Notes: generated from the letters alone by a model not told the origin. Shown: positions 19,029-28,651, counted from the stretch's first letter. The stretch is DNA of 64,000 bases from Ralstonia thomasii (GCF_958405895.1 NZ_CATZAR010000003.1), one strand, 5' to 3'. Made by a program: numbers and translations.

Positions 19029-22000
19029 GTGGTCAAATACGCAAGATTACAAAGTCTTCATGCGCGGATATTCCTCGTCATATGCGCGGCGGCATTCCCG
19101 CTGCTGATAGGTTCTGGGTACTATTTATATAAGCAATCTGAGCTGGTTCGCGTTGCTGCGCAGGTAGAGGCCAATCAATATCTCACGCTCGCTGCAGAGT
19201 ACGCGCAGGCGGAAATTCTCGGCGCGGGAGAGGCTCTTGACGCAATTTCGGCAACGCCATCCATACAGAGCAGAAACTGGGCGCTTTGCAACGAGTATCT
19301 TCATAGGCTTGTCACCCAGCGTGCAGACCGCTATTCCAATATCGGCGTAGTCGATTTGAACGGAAATCTGCTTTGTAGCGGGGTCCCTGTATCGGCGAGG
19401 ACGTTATTCAATTTTGCCGATCGAACCTATTTTCAGCTTGCTTTGAAGCGACCTGGTTTAGCTGTTGGTGATTATCAGACGGGGCGGCTCACTGGCCTAC
19501 CTGCCATCTCTGTCGCCACGGCAATGCGCGATGGGGGCGGCAAACCTTTCGCCGTCGTGTTCGCCTCATTAAGGCTGACATCCCTTGAGCGTGAGAGCCC
19601 GAACTCGGTCGATAGCGAGGCCCGCATTACGATCCTCGATCGAAACGGAGTGATTCTGCTGGCCTCAGACCCCCTGATCGGGCGGGTTGGACAGTCTCTC
19701 CAGCGCTCCGGGTTGCGCGAAGCGTTCATGGCACGGGCCCGCGATGTTCGCATCTCAACAGACGCGACAGAGCCGTTTCGGCTGATTGGGTCCATGTCAG
19801 CCGGACCCCGCGACGATCCGTCGGCAATCACGGTGCTCTACACGTCGCGTGGGTCGGCTGTGTTCTCCGGCTTATATCGCGATCTAAGGCTGAGGGCGCT
19901 TGCCGCGCTCGCCTTGATAGCGATAGCCGTCAGTGCCGGGTGGACAGGCACAAATGCGCTGATCGGCAAGAACATTCGCCGTATCGCCAACGCCGCAGCG
20001 CGCATGCGAGGGCGCGATTTTCACACGCGAGTCGCCCATGAGGTTTCGGGTAGCGAGTTCCAGCTGATAGCCGTGCAACTCGATGAGATGGCGAAGGAGT
20101 TGGAGCAGCGGGAGCGCGAGTGGATGTCCTCGATCCAGAGGCAGTCTCATCAAGTGGATCTCTTGCGGCGGATCGCGCAAACCGAACCGCTTGAAGGCAT
20201 TCTTCGCTCCATATGCGAATTCGCCGAAGAGCAGGTGCCCGGTGCGCAGGCATCGCTGCTGCTCGTCGACGAAGATCGTTGCGTCACAAGCTGCATCGCC
20301 CCCAAGCTTCCCAAGTCCTATTGCGACAGCCTCATTGGTATTCGGGCAGTCAGCGGCGCGGGCTCTTGCGGCACGGCCATTGCGGAGCGCAGAGTCATTG
20401 TTTCGGAGGACATCGAAAGCGACCCTCTGTGGGTGGATTTTCGGACGCTTGCAACGTCACATGGCCTGCGCGCGTGTTGGTCGTATCCGGTCATTTCTAC
20501 CGGAGATCGAGTCTTTGGTTCGTTTGCGCTCTATTTCAATGAGCAAAGAGCGCCACGGCCGGACGAACTTCCTGTCAGTCGAATGGCGGCGGAAGTCGCT
20601 GCAGTCGCGATCGACCGATACCAGACTGGTGAGGTGCTTGCCCAGTCCGAGGCTGAATACCGCTCACTTTTCGAGACGAATCCGTATCCGATGTGGGTGT
20701 CGGAAAGCGCGAGCGGAAAGTTTTTGGCAGTCAACGATAGTGCGATCAAACACTACGGATTCTCCCGTGAGACTTTCCTGGCGATGCGGGTGAACGATCT
20801 GGACGCACCGGAGCAGCACTCCCAGAAGAGCGAACCATCGACGGAAAGCGGCGGTGAGCGGCCGACCGTGACGAGCGGCGTCAAGCTGCATCGTGATGCT
20901 CGCGGGGATACACTTGAAGTGGAACTTGCATACTTTCCGCTTCGCTTTCAGGGACGGAACGCGACACTTGCGCTCATTTCCGATGTCACCTACCGGAGCG
21001 CGCTGACGCACACCATTCGTGAGCAGAAGGAGTTCTTTTCACTGCTCATGGGTTCGACGGTGGAAGCGATCTGCGGATTGGACCAGAACGGGTGTTGTAC
21101 CTTCGCGAATGCTGCCTGCGAACGGCTGCTTGGCTACTCCGCTCAGGAGCTCGCGGGTAAGCCAATGCACGCGCTGATACACCACACGCACGAAGACGGC
21201 TCCCCGTATGAACTGGCCGCATGCCAGATTCAGAACAGCATTGCGTCAGGGGCGCACGTTCATGTGGACAATGAGGTGTTCTGGAGAAGCGACGGCACGT
21301 CACTGCCGGTCGAGTATTGGGCCTATCCCATTGTGCGGGACGGTCAGGTGGCCGGCTCGATCGTTACCTTCATCGAGACGAGCGAGCGCCGCCGGCAGCA
21401 GGACGAGTTGCGCCGCCGCGCGACGTTCGATGACTTGACCGGGCTTCTGAATCGCCCAAGTTTCGTCACGGCTCTCGAAACCCGACTGCAGCAGGCAGAC
21501 GCCAGCGAGCGCCATCCCGTCGTCGCCATCCTGGATCTTGATGGATTCAAGGAGATCAACGACTCACTCGGGCATGCCACGGGCGATCAACTTCTTCGGG
21601 GCGTGGCTGAACGGCTTACTGATCAGTTGGGTCCCCACGCTGACGTTGGCCGTCTGGGTGGAGACGAGTTCGCTTTCGTCGTGGACGAGAGCTATGGTCC
21701 GCCAATCGCTACGCGCATCGAGGCGGTGATGGAGTCGATTCGTCGACCGTTCAGCATCGCTGGGCTCGACCTCGCAATCAACGGAAGCGTAGGGGCCGCG
21801 CGATATCCGGGAGCGGGTCTTGACGTGGATACCCTCCTTCGCAGTGCTGATGCCGCAATGTATGTAGCAAAGAGGGAGGGACACGGGTTCACCTTCACCG
21901 ATAGGGTCGATGCCGGAACTCCACGCCCCTTTCTGCTGAGTGAATTGCGCAGGGCGCTGCAGGAGGACGAGTTCATCTTGCATTTCCAACCCACAATTCC

Positions 22001-22694
22001 CCTCCAGGGGCTACCTCACTTCGGTTTCGAGGCGCTCATTCGGTGGAACCATCCACGGCTCGGGATCGTGGGTCCGGGCGAGTTCATGCCGAGGGTTGAA
22101 GTCAGCGATCTGATTCACCCGCTCACAGAGTGGGTCATCGCCTCTGCCGTATCGCGTTTCAAAACCATCATCGAATCATGGCCCAACGCGTTCGTTGCAG
22201 TGAACGTCTCGATGCGCAATTTGATCAACCAGAAATTCACTTCGAGCGTTCAGTATCTGGTCGAGCAGAATCGATTTCCGGTGAACTGTCTCAAGATCGA
22301 AGTCACGGAAAGTGCAGTCATGGCAGACCCCGACCGTACGCTGAGAGCCCTGAATGAACTTCATGGCCTTGGTGTTCGGATCGCGGTCGACGATTTTGGT
22401 ACGGGGTATTCCTCTCTCGCCTACCTGCAGAAGCTGCCGGTGGATGACCTGAAGATTGATCGCTCCTTCGTGAGTGGTCTCTCTGGGAGCCAGCCATCAA
22501 AGGCGATCGTGCACTCGATCATTTCGCTGGCGCACAGTCTGGGCCTGTCGGTGACGGCGGAAGGTATTGAGTCGGAAGCAGACATGCGGATTCTTCGCGC
22601 CGCCGGCTGCGATTTTGGGCAGGGATACTACATCGGCCATCCGATGCCATTCGATGCAGTGCATGACTGGTTGAAGTCGCGCAGCTTTGTATAG
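19029..22694 (+). CDS. Membrane sensor with periplasmic domain, HAMP, GAF, PAS, PAS, GGDEF and EAL domains
   Basis: 1221 residues. A transmembrane helix near residues 12-32 and a second near 285-305 bracket a periplasmic dCache/PDC-like sensor (VDLNGNLLCSG, then NFADRTYFQLAL and YQTGRLTGLP). Inside are HAMP, GAF (about 386-535), two PAS domains (from about 541 and 669), GGDEF (GGDEF at about 876; LDLDGFKEINDSLGH) and EAL (FEALIRWNHP at about 997, VTESAV, DDFGTGYSSL, LKIDRSF, AEGIES). Both catalytic domains look intact, so it may make or degrade c-di-GMP depending on its signal. The GTG start at 19029 is preceded by a GAGG. It is monocistronic in the accessory block. Confidence 0.93.
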   Translation: MVKYARLQSLHARIFLVICAAAFPLLIGSGYYLYKQSELVRVAAQVEANQYLTLAAEYAQAEILGAGEALDAISATPSIQSRNWALCNEYLHRLVTQRADRYSNIGVVDLNGNLLCSGVPVSARTLFNFADRTYFQLALKRPGLAVGDYQTGRLTGLPAISVATAMRDGGGKPFAVVFASLRLTSLERESPNSVDSEARITILDRNGVILLASDPLIGRVGQSLQRSGLREAFMARARDVRISTDATEPFRLIGSMSAGPRDDPSAITVLYTSRGSAVFSGLYRDLRLRALAALALIAIAVSAGWTGTNALIGKNIRRIANAAARMRGRDFHTRVAHEVSGSEFQLIAVQLDEMAKELEQREREWMSSIQRQSHQVDLLRRIAQTEPLEGILRSICEFAEEQVPGAQASLLLVDEDRCVTSCIAPKLPKSYCDSLIGIRAVSGAGSCGTAIAERRVIVSEDIESDPLWVDFRTLATSHGLRACWSYPVISTGDRVFGSFALYFNEQRAPRPDELPVSRMAAEVAAVAIDRYQTGEVLAQSEAEYRSLFETNPYPMWVSESASGKFLAVNDSAIKHYGFSRETFLAMRVNDLDAPEQHSQKSEPSTESGGERPTVTSGVKLHRDARGDTLEVELAYFPLRFQGRNATLALISDVTYRSALTHTIREQKEFFSLLMGSTVEAICGLDQNGCCTFANAACERLLGYSAQELAGKPMHALIHHTHEDGSPYELAACQIQNSIASGAHVHVDNEVFWRSDGTSLPVEYWAYPIVRDGQVAGSIVTFIETSERRRQQDELRRRATFDDLTGLLNRPSFVTALETRLQQADASERHPVVAILDLDGFKEINDSLGHATGDQLLRGVAERLTDQLGPHADVGRLGGDEFAFVVDESYGPPIATRIEAVMESIRRPFSIAGLDLAINGSVGAARYPGAGLDVDTLLRSADAAMYVAKREGHGFTFTDRVDAGTPRPFLLSELRRALQEDEFILHFQPTIPLQGLPHFGFEALIRWNHPRLGIVGPGEFMPRVEVSDLIHPLTEWVIASAVSRFKTIIESWPNAFVAVNVSMRNLINQKFTSSVQYLVEQNRFPVNCLKIEVTESAVMADPDRTLRALNELHGLGVRIAVDDFGTGYSSLAYLQKLPVDDLKIDRSFVSGLSGSQPSKAIVHSIISLAHSLGLSVTAEGIESEADMRILRAAGCDFGQGYYIGHPMPFDAVHDWLKSRSFV

Positions 22695-23273
22695 CAGTAG
22701 CCAGGCAATCACTGGAGCAGGACCATCTCAGTTGCTGGTCGCCCGGCAGCACTGCTCACGCTCACGAAAGATATTTGGCCCACATACGCGCATGACGGTT
22801 ATCGTCGGGTGGGTAGATCTTGCTGAGGAATGGCTGTAAATGCATTAGCAAACCCATTTGCTGTTGCTGGTGTCGGAGGAATCGGGTTGCCGACGCTGCC
22901 GCGCCGCATTGGGCTCGAGCGGCAGATCAGCCCGGTCCTACGCTCGCGCGAACCGAGCGTGCGGCAGTCGCTCATTCTGAAGACCCTGCCAGCAATGACA
23001 ACGCGCAGGTCTTTGCCGCGCGTCGCGAATCGAAAAACAACTTTCAATGATCACGCGCTGTGTCGGTCGGCCTCGGAGCGCGTGACTAAAATATGGCGTT
23101 AGACGGTTTGATTGACAGCGGCAGGCGCGCGCTGAGCGTGGCGCATCGGGTCGTTACGCCTCTTGGGGTTCTGCCCGCGCCCTTGAGCAGGCGGTTCTGT
23201 GGCGATATGACGGTGGCGGGTAACGCGTTCAGCAGTCCGTCTGCGCTGACCGCAAGAGCGGAGCATCTCGTCG
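22695..23273. other. Spacer between two convergent genes, no supported gene
   Basis: About 580 bases between the ends of the GGDEF-EAL gene and the sigma-54 activator. A frame at 22830-23102 encodes 90 residues (MAVNALANPFAVAGVGGIGLP...) but lacks a family and a clear ribosome site. I see no terminator with a T-run here. It may be debris of a lost gene. Confidence 0.3.
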
Positions 23274-25337
23274 CTATAGGGGACGCGAGTCACGTTGCGG
23301 CGACTGCAGATCGCTTGTCGGTGCGGCGCCAAGCGACTGAAGCTTTCGGTAGATGCGATTGCGCGAAACACCCAGTGCGCGTGCGGCGGCTGACACGTTG
23401 CCGCCGTTCGATTTGAGCACCTGCCGGATGAGCGAGGACTCCAGTAGATCCAACGTCGCCTGGTCTGCCGATACCGGCAGCATGTCGTGTGCCGGTGGCT
23501 CCTGTGCCGGTTGCTCCCGATGACGTACATCTTCCAGGAAATCGTCTGGCAGATCATCCAACTGGATCTCATCGCCCTCGGCCATGACCATTGCCGAACG
23601 CACGAGATTGACCAGTTGGCGTATGTTCCCCGGCCAGTCGTATGTCTTCAACAGGCGCAGGACTTCGGGGGCAACCCGGAAGCGCTGACCACCGTGCTCA
23701 CCAACCAGGAGGCGATTGAGCACCGCCTCGAAGTCACGCCGCTGCCGCAAGGGCGGGAGCTTGACCAATAGTCCGTTCAATCGGTAGTACAGATCGTCGC
23801 GGAACGTACCCCGGGCGATCATGTCGCGCAGATTGCGATGGGTTGCGCAAACCAATGCGACATTGACTGGAATCGCCTTGGCGCTGCCCAGGGGGGTGAC
23901 GATGCGCTCTTGCAGCACACGCAGCAATCGCGCCTGCAGCGTCAGCGGCATATCGCCGATCTCGTCGAGGAACAGCGTTCCGCCATTTGCCTGCAGGATC
24001 TTGCCAAGGCTGCCGCGCCGGCGGGCTCCGGTGAACGCGCCCTCCTCGTACCCGAAGAGCTCTGATTCGATCAAGGTCTCCGGAATCGACGCACAGTTGA
24101 CGGCAACAAACGGGCCTGCGCAGCGGGGTGAATCCTCGTGGATAGCCTGGGCCAGGAGCTCTTTGCCGGTACCGGTCTCGCCGATGATGAGGGTCGGGAT
24201 ATCGCGGCCGTTGAATTTTTTGAGCTTGCTGATCACTCTTGCGATTTCCGGGTCTCCGGTGTCCAACTGGCCCAGACCTGAGGTGGCCCGAGCCCGGACC
24301 GGGCTCGCAGTGCCGGCACGCGACTCGGCCTCCTGTCCCACCTTGTCTGCAGACAGCGGTCGTAGCAGCGATCCGCAATCGGTGCGTTGACGGATCGAGA
24401 CCTTGGCATACAGGCTGACACCATTGGCAGCATGCACTCGCAGCGGATCTGGCGTTGCCGAACGATAGTGATCAAACAGCGCGGGCACGCTGAGCCCAAG
24501 GAGCGATTCCAGCGTGTGCCCGGCCAACGCCGACGGGGTCAGCCCGAGTTGGAACAGGGCGCTTCGATTGACCGCGCGATATCGCCCATCCAGCCCAAAA
24601 GACAGCATCCCCTCCATGAGCGTGCCGATCAATTCGGGTCGGCTGTGCAAGTGCAGCGTGATGCAGTCGGGATTGGCCGCAGCGAACAGCTGATTTTCAA
24701 TTTGTAGCGCTGACATCCGGACCAGCGCCATGGTGTGTGCCGGAAAATTTCCCGGATCTCCGCTGACGTTGAGCACACCCGTGACCTTTCCGGATGCGTC
24801 AAAAAGAGGGACCGCAGAGCAGTTGAGGACATGGTTGACGCCAAGATAATGCTCATTGGCGCTGACCTGGACGGGCGCCCCTTCTACAAGTGCCGTACCG
24901 ATGCCATTGGTACCGCGCAGGCGCTCGGACCACGTCACCCCCAGCGACAAGGCCACGCGGTCGGCCTTCTCCAGGAAGTCCTTGTCGCCCTGCGCGTGGA
25001 GGATCACGCCTTGGGCATCAGTGAGCAGCACGATGTTGTGGTGATGACTGATCTGCTCGTAAAGGGTTTCCATGACGGGCAAAGCGTACGCATACAGCGT
25101 ACGGTTCTGCTCGATTGCGAGCGACAGCGCCGCCTTGCTCAGCGCGCTGAAGTCGGGGTTGTCCGTGACTTGAAGGCCGTAGGTGGTGGAGCGTCGATGA
25201 GACTGTTCGATGACGGCGGCATGCTGCCGTTGCCACGATGTACCGCTAAGGGGGGTATCGAGCAGGTTCCAGGCGCTTGAGACCTGGCTCACGCGCGCAT
25301 CATTGGTCGGAGCAGGGTCGCTGGGGGCGCCAGGCAT
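23274..25337 (-). CDS. Sigma-54-dependent activator, AcoR-like (GAF, AAA+, Fis HTH)
   Basis: 687 residues. The N-terminal half holds a GAF-like sensor (LLTDAQGVILHAQGDKDF, GTNGIGTALVEGAPVQVSANEHY) and a PAS-like part, as in the acetoin regulator AcoR. The AAA+ domain has Walker A GETGTGKE, the sigma-54-contacting GAFTGA loop (in EEGAFTGARRRG), Walker B GGTLFLDEIGD and the R-finger region. The C terminus is a Fis-type helix-turn-helix (GNVSAAARALGVSRNRIYRKL). AGGAGA precedes the ATG. It diverges from pqqA, whose upstream region has a candidate -24/-12 promoter, so it probably switches on the PQQ module. The effector, perhaps an alcohol or a sugar derivative, is unknown. Confidence 0.92.
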   Translation of the reverse strand: MPGAPSDPAPTNDARVSQVSSAWNLLDTPLSGTSWQRQHAAVIEQSHRRSTTYGLQVTDNPDFSALSKAALSLAIEQNRTLYAYALPVMETLYEQISHHHNIVLLTDAQGVILHAQGDKDFLEKADRVALSLGVTWSERLRGTNGIGTALVEGAPVQVSANEHYLGVNHVLNCSAVPLFDASGKVTGVLNVSGDPGNFPAHTMALVRMSALQIENQLFAAANPDCITLHLHSRPELIGTLMEGMLSFGLDGRYRAVNRSALFQLGLTPSALAGHTLESLLGLSVPALFDHYRSATPDPLRVHAANGVSLYAKVSIRQRTDCGSLLRPLSADKVGQEAESRAGTASPVRARATSGLGQLDTGDPEIARVISKLKKFNGRDIPTLIIGETGTGKELLAQAIHEDSPRCAGPFVAVNCASIPETLIESELFGYEEGAFTGARRRGSLGKILQANGGTLFLDEIGDMPLTLQARLLRVLQERIVTPLGSAKAIPVNVALVCATHRNLRDMIARGTFRDDLYYRLNGLLVKLPPLRQRRDFEAVLNRLLVGEHGGQRFRVAPEVLRLLKTYDWPGNIRQLVNLVRSAMVMAEGDEIQLDDLPDDFLEDVRHREQPAQEPPAHDMLPVSADQATLDLLESSLIRQVLKSNGGNVSAAARALGVSRNRIYRKLQSLGAAPTSDLQSPQRDSRPL

Positions 25338-25785
25338 CTATGTCTCCTATTGTGCGTCTGATCGCGCGCACTGATGATCGGGTTGCTCCCGCTTGGATGG
25401 GCGGGTCGCACCCTTCTTGTAGGGCGTTTGCTTCGTATATTACAGGGCGGCAAACGGGCGTGCCAAACCCTGCGCACGAAATCCCGCACCCGTATATCGC
25501 TGTTTCGTTGCAGAACAACTGGATCGAAACGAATCAGCCTGTTCCGTTACGGATCAGCGCTGAACATCCCATTGCAGTGGCGCTGCTACGCAGTACGAGA
25601 TGTCGTTGCTCGCGGCCAACAGGCATCAGCACAGGCGCTGCGGGACGTGAGCGTTCGCGCCATGGACGGTGATGCGGTCGGATCCAGGTGATGGCATGGT
25701 GTTTGCGATTAGTGGCGCGGCTGTCGTGAGGCGTCACAAAAGCCGCATGAACGTCACAATTCAAAAATCGAAATAGGAGACAACC
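25338..25785. promoter_or_regulatory. Regulatory region between the sigma-54 activator gene and pqqA
   Basis: About 450 bases with no gene. It holds two dyads that could be activator sites: GTTTCG-N17-CGAAAC (25502-25530) and TCCGTTACGGA (25543-25553). These lie about 140-190 bases upstream of a -24/-12 element. The layout (remote dyads, sigma-54 promoter, divergent activator gene) is typical of enhancer-dependent control. Binding is inferred, not shown. Confidence 0.6.
25692..25707 (+). promoter_or_regulatory. Candidate sigma-54 (-24/-12) promoter for pqqA
   Basis: TGGCAT-GGTGT-TTGCG matches the sigma-54 consensus TGGCAC-N5-TTGCA closely. The invariant GG and GC are exactly ten bases apart. 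It lies about 80 bases before the pqqA ATG. Confidence 0.75.
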
Positions 25786-25860
25786 ATGGCATGGCAAAAA
25801 CCCGAAGCGACCGATCTGCGTTTTGGCTTTGAAATCACGATGTATATCGCCAACCGCTGA
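25786..25860 (+). CDS. pqqA: PQQ precursor peptide PqqA
   Basis: A 24-residue ribosomal peptide: MAWQKPEATDLRFGFEITMY followed by IANR. It carries the conserved Glu and Tyr (E-x3-Y in FEITMY) that PqqE crosslinks to form pyrroloquinoline quinone, and the usual MxW start. AGGAGA lies seven bases upstream of the ATG. It is separated from pqqB by a PQQ sugar dehydrogenase and a cytochrome c gene, which is unusual. The assignment is secure from size, residues and neighbours. Confidence 0.95.
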   Translation: MAWQKPEATDLRFGFEITMYIANR

Positions 25861-26055
25861 TTGCGGGTCGACTACACGAGCGTTGGGCGTCATGTTCGCA
25901 ACTGCGCGATACGACCTTTGTGTCAGATCGGACGCAGGCTGCGAACGGGCGCCGCTTTTCTTCTAGACCTTCCCAATTACCGCTGAAGTACAAGCGCAGC
26001 CGCTCGGCGGACTGTGTGGGGATGTCTTTTTCCAAAAATCCATGAGGAGACAAAC

Positions 26056-27315
26056 ATGACAAGCAAGCTTGCAGCCAGACTCGCGTTGCTTTGCGCGGCA
26101 GTATCCTGCAGCGTTGCCGCACAGGCCCAGGACAACATGCAGAAACTGGAGGGGTTCAAGAGCACAGGGGCATCGTTGAACATCGAGACGGTGCCGCAGG
26201 GCGGGGCACGCGCAGCGGCGCTCAAGGCCAATCTCAAGCAGGTCAAGCTGCCGCCTGGCTTCAAGATCGATCTGTATGCGATCGTGCCGGACGCGCGTCA
26301 CATGGCAGTTGGCCCCAATACGGGCGTGGTTTTCGTCGGTACGCGCAAGACTCGCGTGTGGGCCGTCTCCGACCGCACCAAGAGCCGTGTCGCCGATGAG
26401 GTGAAGGTGTTCGCACCGTCTGTCAGTTTCAAGATTCCGAATGGCTTGTGCTTTTCGCCGGACGGTGTGCTTTATGTCGCCGAACAGAATCGCGTACTGG
26501 CATTCCCGGCAGCCGATTTTTTCTATGAGAGTCCTGATGTTGCCACGGCACCTGTCGTGCCCCAGGGGGAACTGATCCCGGTTGAAGAAGAGAGCTTCAA
26601 CCACACCGCCCGGACCTGTCGGATCGGCCCGGACGACAAGCTCTACATCACACTGGGTAACCCGTTCAATGTGCCCCCCAAGGAAAAGGTTGCCCTGTAT
26701 GACAAGGTCGGGATGATGGGCATTATCCGGATGGACCGCGACGGCAAGCACCGCGAGGTATTCGCCCGTGGCGTGCGCAATTCGGTGGGGATGGACTTCA
26801 ACCCCAAGGACAAGACCTTGTGGTTCACCGACAACCAGGTCGACGGAATGGGTGACGATATTCCGCCGGGCGAGCTCAACCGCGCCACGAAGGCTGGTGA
26901 GAACTTCGGTTTCCCCTGGTACGGCGGTGGGCATATCCGCACCGTCGAATACAAGAGCGAAACGCCGCCGTCCGGTGTGGTTTTCCCGCAGGTTGAAATG
27001 GCGGCACACGCTGCGGACCTGGGCATGACGTTCTATAAGGGCAAGATGTTCCCGGCCAAGTATCAAGGCGGCGTGTTCAGCGCTCAACACGGCTCGTGGA
27101 ACCGCACAACGCCGGTCGGCGCGCGCATCATGTACACGCCGGTCAAGGCCGACGGAACCGCTGGCAAGACCGAAGTCTTCGCTGAAGGGTGGTTGACGTC
27201 GAATAACGAGTACCTTGGGCGACCGGTAGACGTGGCGACGCTGCCCGACGGCTCACTGCTGATCTCCGACGACTACGCCGGTGCAATCTACAGGGTGTCG
27301 TATGCGGCGGAGTAA
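26056..27315 (+). CDS. PQQ-dependent sugar dehydrogenase (sorbosone/aldose dehydrogenase type), periplasmic
   Basis: 419 residues with a Sec signal peptide (LAARLALLCAAVSCSVAAQA). The rest is a beta-propeller of the soluble glucose/sorbosone dehydrogenase family: NGLCFSPDGVLYVAEQNRV, FNHTARTCRIGPDDKLYITLGNPFN, FARGVRNSVGMDFNPKDKTLWFTDNQ and the final DGSLLISDDYAGAIYRVSY. Such enzymes oxidise sugars or aldehydes in the periplasm with PQQ and pass electrons to a c-type cytochrome. The next gene encodes one and overlaps it. AGGAGACAAAC precedes the ATG. The substrate is not predictable. Confidence 0.9.
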   Translation: MTSKLAARLALLCAAVSCSVAAQAQDNMQKLEGFKSTGASLNIETVPQGGARAAALKANLKQVKLPPGFKIDLYAIVPDARHMAVGPNTGVVFVGTRKTRVWAVSDRTKSRVADEVKVFAPSVSFKIPNGLCFSPDGVLYVAEQNRVLAFPAADFFYESPDVATAPVVPQGELIPVEEESFNHTARTCRIGPDDKLYITLGNPFNVPPKEKVALYDKVGMMGIIRMDRDGKHREVFARGVRNSVGMDFNPKDKTLWFTDNQVDGMGDDIPPGELNRATKAGENFGFPWYGGGHIRTVEYKSETPPSGVVFPQVEMAAHAADLGMTFYKGKMFPAKYQGGVFSAQHGSWNRTTPVGARIMYTPVKADGTAGKTEVFAEGWLTSNNEYLGRPVDVATLPDGSLLISDDYAGAIYRVSYAAE

Positions 27316-27625
27316 GGGGCTGCTCGGTCTTGGCGCAGCGCTGATGCTGGCAGCAGCCCCGGCGATTGCGGCGGGCAGCGGTGCGCCTGCCAAGGCCACA
27401 CAATGCTTCGCCTGTCACGGCGCGGATGGTTTGTCGAAGGCACCCGACGCACCTAATCTCGCTGGCCAGAACGAGCAGTATCTTGTCAAGGCACTGCAGG
27501 ACTTTCGCTCCGGCGCGCGGGCGCACGAAGTGATGTCAATGATGGCCAAGGGATTGTCCGACCAGGACATTCAGGCGGTCTCTGCATACTTCAGTGCAAT
27601 CGCGATCAGCGTGAAAGCACCGTAG
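27302..27625 (+). CDS. Periplasmic c-type cytochrome (c553-like)
   Basis: 107 residues: a signal peptide (GLLGLGAALMLAAAPAIAAG), one heme site (CFACH), and a distal Met in the EVMSMMAKGL region as likely axial ligand. The ATG at 27302 lies inside the 3' end of the dehydrogenase gene, so the two are translationally coupled. It is probably the electron acceptor of that dehydrogenase and feeds the respiratory chain. Confidence 0.9.
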   Translation: MRRSKGLLGLGAALMLAAAPAIAAGSGAPAKATQCFACHGADGLSKAPDAPNLAGQNEQYLVKALQDFRSGARAHEVMSMMAKGLSDQDIQAVSAYFSAIAISVKAP

Positions 27626-27724
27626 TCTTGCCGGCGGGCGCCAAGCTTCGGCGCGGCGTCCGCTGGCCAGGTTTCTCAATCGGGCATTGCGCGCGGCGCT
27701 TTGCCCGGTTTCGTCATGACGCTC

Positions 27725-28651
27725 ATGAGAATCATCGTGCTTGGCGCCTCGGCCGGAGGCGGTTTCCCGCAGTGGAATTGCAACTGCCGCAATTGCGCGG
27801 GTTATCGCGCGGGTACGGTCCGTGCGCTGGCGCGCACGCAATCGTCCATTGCCGTCTCGACCAACGGTTTGGACTGGCTTCTGATCAATGCGTCGCCTGA
27901 CATTCTGACCCAGATTCGTGCCACGCCAGCGCTGCAGCCCGGGCGGGCGACGCGCGACACAGGCATCGCCGCAGTGCTGCTCATGGATGCGCAGGTCGAC
28001 CATGTCACCGGCCTGATGATGCTGCGAGAAGGCGGGCGGCTGCGTGTGCATTGCACAGCTTCGGTCTGGGAGGACCTGACCGAACGTTTGCCCCTGACGC
28101 GGGTGCTGGCGCACTATTGCGGTACGGATTGGCAGCCGATCACGCTCGACACCGAGGCAGGACTGCAACGACCTTTTGAGGTGGCGGGTATCCATCATCT
28201 GCGCATCACGCCGTTTCCACTCAGCAGTAAGGCGCCCCCTTACTCGCCGCGCCGGCTCGAGCCCGATCCGGGCGACAACATCGGCATTTTGCTGGAGGAC
28301 ACGCATACCGGGCGCAAGACTTTCTACGCTCCTGGCCTTGGTGTCATCGAGCCGCACATTGCAACTGCCATGGCTGGTGCGGACTGCGTGCTGGTGGACG
28401 GAACCTTCTGGACCGAGGATGAAATGGTGCGCTCGGGCTTGTCGAGCAAGCTGGCCCACGAAATGGGCCACCTGCCGCTCTCCGGCGACGCCGGCATGCT
28501 TGCATTTCTGAACACGCTGGATGCGCGCCGCAAGATCGTCATCCACATCAATAACAGCAACCCGATTCTCGACGATGATTCCGCCGAACGCGCAGAGCTG
28601 ACTCGATACGGCGTCGAGGTCGCATACGACGGGATGGAGATCGAACTTTGA
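27725..28651 (+). CDS. pqqB: PQQ biosynthesis protein PqqB
   Basis: 308 residues from the ATG at 27725 (MRIIVLGASAGGGFPQWNC); an ATG three codons earlier is possible. It has a metallo-beta-lactamase-like fold, with the family N-terminal Cys-rich motif WNCNCRNCAGYRAG and the metal-site region LLMDAQVDHVTGLMMLREG. PqqB is implicated in oxidation of the Glu-Tyr intermediate before PqqC acts. It follows the cytochrome gene by about 100 bases and overlaps the pqqC start. Confidence 0.95.
   Translation: MRIIVLGASAGGGFPQWNCNCRNCAGYRAGTVRALARTQSSIAVSTNGLDWLLINASPDILTQIRATPALQPGRATRDTGIAAVLLMDAQVDHVTGLMMLREGGRLRVHCTASVWEDLTERLPLTRVLAHYCGTDWQPITLDTEAGLQRPFEVAGIHHLRITPFPLSSKAPPYSPRRLEPDPGDNIGILLEDTHTGRKTFYAPGLGVIEPHIATAMAGADCVLVDGTFWTEDEMVRSGLSSKLAHEMGHLPLSGDAGMLAFLNTLDARRKIVIHINNSNPILDDDSAERAELTRYGVEVAYDGMEIEL

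Noticed and set aside
22830..23102. A 90-codon frame in the spacer after the GGDEF-EAL gene
   Set aside because: No family, no ribosome site and Arg/Leu/Pro-rich composition; described only as spacer content.
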